16,704 bases of DNA from Betaproteobacteria bacterium (lineage in GTDB: Bacteria > Pseudomonadota > Gammaproteobacteria > Burkholderiales > SG8-39): assembly GCA_009693345.1 (NCBI GenBank), contig SHXL01000045.1, forward strand, positions 1-16,704, read 5' to 3'. The notes beneath the pieces were generated by a model. That model saw nothing but the letters and a program-made list of their open reading frames with translations. It did no database searches and was not told where the DNA came from. Below are positions 15,606-16,704 of this stretch, in pieces. The translations under genes were made by a program, and so were the position numbers. How positions within the stretch are numbered: the first letter of the stretch is position 1; each line of letters opens with the position of its first letter.

Positions 15606-15641
15606 CTTCCTAAGCTACCATCTCTACCGGGGGGGAATGAC
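15606..15641. promoter_or_regulatory. Short divergent intergenic region
   Basis: These 36 bases separate the divergent dehydrogenase and cupin genes. A GGGGGGG run just before the cupin ATG acts as its ribosome-binding site. Any promoters must extend into the coding sequences; TACCAT (15616-15621) is a poor -10 candidate for the plus strand. Confidence 0.25.
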
Positions 15642-16229
15642 ATGCCATATCGTGAAACGCTGCTGCGCCGCGGTGTACGGCGCAACGAGATGATGAAGCG
15701 CGTGGCGCGCTTCTCCAGGCTGAAGGGATTCGATGGCGGGCTGCCCGACAGCAGGATGCCGGGCTGCGAGCGCATCCTCTACAACGTGATCGGCTTCCAG
15801 CCGCCGAAAACCGAGCGCGGCGGCAAGCAATCGCCGGTAGGTGCCGAGGCCTCGCGGCTCGCGGCGATCAAGATCCGGGAAGGCTTCAATCTCGGCTACT
15901 GCCGCGCGCTGCCGGGCAGGGGGCCGATGCTGCACAACCACGACACCAACGAGACCTTCATCGCCATGACCGGCACTTGGCGCGCCAGCTGGCAGAACGA
16001 GAAGGGGCGCCTCGAGCACGTGGACCTGAAACCGCTCGACGTCATTTCCTTTCCGCCGGGTGCCTCCCGCCGCTTCATGAACGTGACCAGGGGGCCGAAG
16101 AACAAGCATTCGATCCTGATGTTCGTCATCGGCGGCAACGCGCCCAGCGCAGAGTTCACCAGCGAGTCGATGGACAAGCTGGAAGACATGGGCATCTGGC
16201 CCGAGCGCAAGGCAAGGAAGAAGAAATGA
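15642..16229 (+). CDS. Cupin-domain protein with an altered second motif
   Basis: 195-residue soluble protein with one cupin domain in its C-terminal half. Motif 1 is intact: His98, His100, Glu104 and Gly111 in LHNHDTNETFIAMTG. In motif 2 (FPPGASRRFMN) the metal-binding His is replaced by Arg143, while the Pro, Gly and Asn positions are kept. The first ~70 residues are basic and not recognised. I chose ATG 15642 because the G-rich ribosome-binding site sits just before it; the open frame further upstream is only antisense to the dehydrogenase gene. Its stop overlaps by 4 nt the start of the molybdo-flavoenzyme FAD subunit, so a linked role is likely. Activity as a dioxygenase or isomerase cannot be decided; it could be a non-catalytic sensor or binding protein. 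Confidence 0.85.
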   Translation: MPYRETLLRRGVRRNEMMKRVARFSRLKGFDGGLPDSRMPGCERILYNVIGFQPPKTERGGKQSPVGAEASRLAAIKIREGFNLGYCRALPGRGPMLHNHDTNETFIAMTGTWRASWQNEKGRLEHVDLKPLDVISFPPGASRRFMNVTRGPKNKHSILMFVIGGNAPSAEFTSESMDKLEDMGIWPERKARKKK

Positions 16230-16704
16230 AGGCGCCTGCCTTTGCCTATGCGAAGCCAACTTCGCTGGCGGAAGCGCTCGATCTGCTGCAGAACCCGGAT
16301 GCGAAGGTTCTCGCCGGCGGCCAGAGCCTGATTCCGTCGCTCAACATGCGGCTGTCCTCGCCCGAGCTGCTCGTGGATATCACCGGATTGCCGGGTCTTT
16401 CAGAAATAAACGTCTTGAATGGCGTTGTGAGGATAGGCGCGCTTGTCACGCATGCCGGAATAGAAAAATCTCCTGATATAAAAAAATATATTCCCCTGCT
16501 GGCGCAGGCCGTGCCGCACATCGCCCACGCCGCGATCCGCAACCGCGGCACGATCGGCGGCAGCCTCGCGCTCGCCGATCCGGCTGCGGAATATCCTGCC
16601 TGTGCGGTCGCGTTGGGTGCGACTTTGATTATTTCCGGAAGAGGCGGAAAACGCAAAGTCACTGCGGAAAAATTCTTCAAAGGCCTGTTCGAGACCGACC
16701 TGAA
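16226..16704 (+). CDS. Molybdo-flavoenzyme FAD-binding (medium) subunit, CoxM-like, 3' end missing
   Basis: N-terminal 159 residues of a FAD-binding subunit of the xanthine dehydrogenase/CO dehydrogenase/4-hydroxybenzoyl-CoA reductase family, normally about 280-290 residues. Both FAD-contacting motifs are present: AGGQSLIPSLNMRL (from residue 30) and IRNRGTIGGSLALADPAAE (104-122). The frame is open to the last base, so the gene continues beyond the window; partner 2Fe-2S and molybdopterin subunits are expected downstream. It starts at ATG 16226, overlapping the cupin stop (ATGA). An AT-rich patch at 16390-16500, with an A7 run at 16480-16486, contrasts with the rest of the gene. Members hydroxylate or reduce aromatic and heterocyclic substrates; which one cannot be told from this subunit alone. 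Confidence 0.92.
   Translation, partial: MKAPAFAYAKPTSLAEALDLLQNPDAKVLAGGQSLIPSLNMRLSSPELLVDITGLPGLSEINVLNGVVRIGALVTHAGIEKSPDIKKYIPLLAQAVPHIAHAAIRNRGTIGGSLALADPAAEYPACAVALGATLIISGRGGKRKVTAEKFFKGLFETDL

Noticed and set aside
15066..15641. N-terminal extension of the cupin
   Set aside because: It is antisense to the hydroxyacid dehydrogenase and has no ribosome-binding site, whereas ATG 15642 has one.

Overview
This is a GC-rich, gene-dense bacterial chromosomal segment with no RNA genes, insertion sequences, integrases, CRISPR arrays or transcription regulators that I can see. Two tripartite-tricarboxylate-type (Bug/TctC) receptor genes without any permease genes beside them, several amidohydrolase-2, DUF3237 and Gfo/Idh/MocA genes, and strong G/C third-position codon use suggest a betaproteobacterium of the Burkholderiales type. 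That placement is an inference from gene content, not a phylogenetic result.

Layout, left to right. (1) 2-2918, plus strand: a polar amino-acid-type ABC importer (3'-complete receptor, ATPase, two permeases), cut at the left edge. (2) 2956-5088, minus strand, convergent with it: a 710-residue exported protein that combines a carboxypeptidase-regulatory-like domain, a CxxCH haem-c motif and a propeller-like C-terminal part with an EF-hand-like loop. (3) 5191-8070, plus strand, divergent from (2): Bug receptor, amidohydrolase, DUF3237 protein, exported RidA-fold protein. (4) 8067-9050, minus strand: an ACMSD-like amidohydrolase whose stop codon overlaps the RidA stop. (5) 9093-14304, plus strand: a tightly coupled operon of two sister Gfo/Idh/MocA oxidoreductases, a second Bug receptor, a third Gfo/Idh/MocA oxidoreductase and a luciferase-like flavin monooxygenase. 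Every junction inside it overlaps by 1-17 nt. (6) 14336-15605, minus strand: a beta-hydroxyacid dehydrogenase and a small DUF4870 membrane protein. (7) 15642-16704, plus strand: a cupin overlapping by 4 nt the start of a molybdo-flavoenzyme FAD subunit that runs off the right edge.

Blocks 3-5 read as one catabolic neighbourhood: two periplasmic receptors for (probably carboxylated) solutes, three NAD(P)-dependent dehydrogenases, a flavin monooxygenase, and two amidohydrolase-2 enzymes of the type that open lactones or decarboxylate ring-derived acids. The substrate cannot be read from the sequence. I see no single exotic system. The best candidates for new biology are this uncharacterised pathway, the haem/propeller hybrid protein, several family members lacking a canonical active-site residue, and a 28-bp perfect palindrome inside the second Bug gene.
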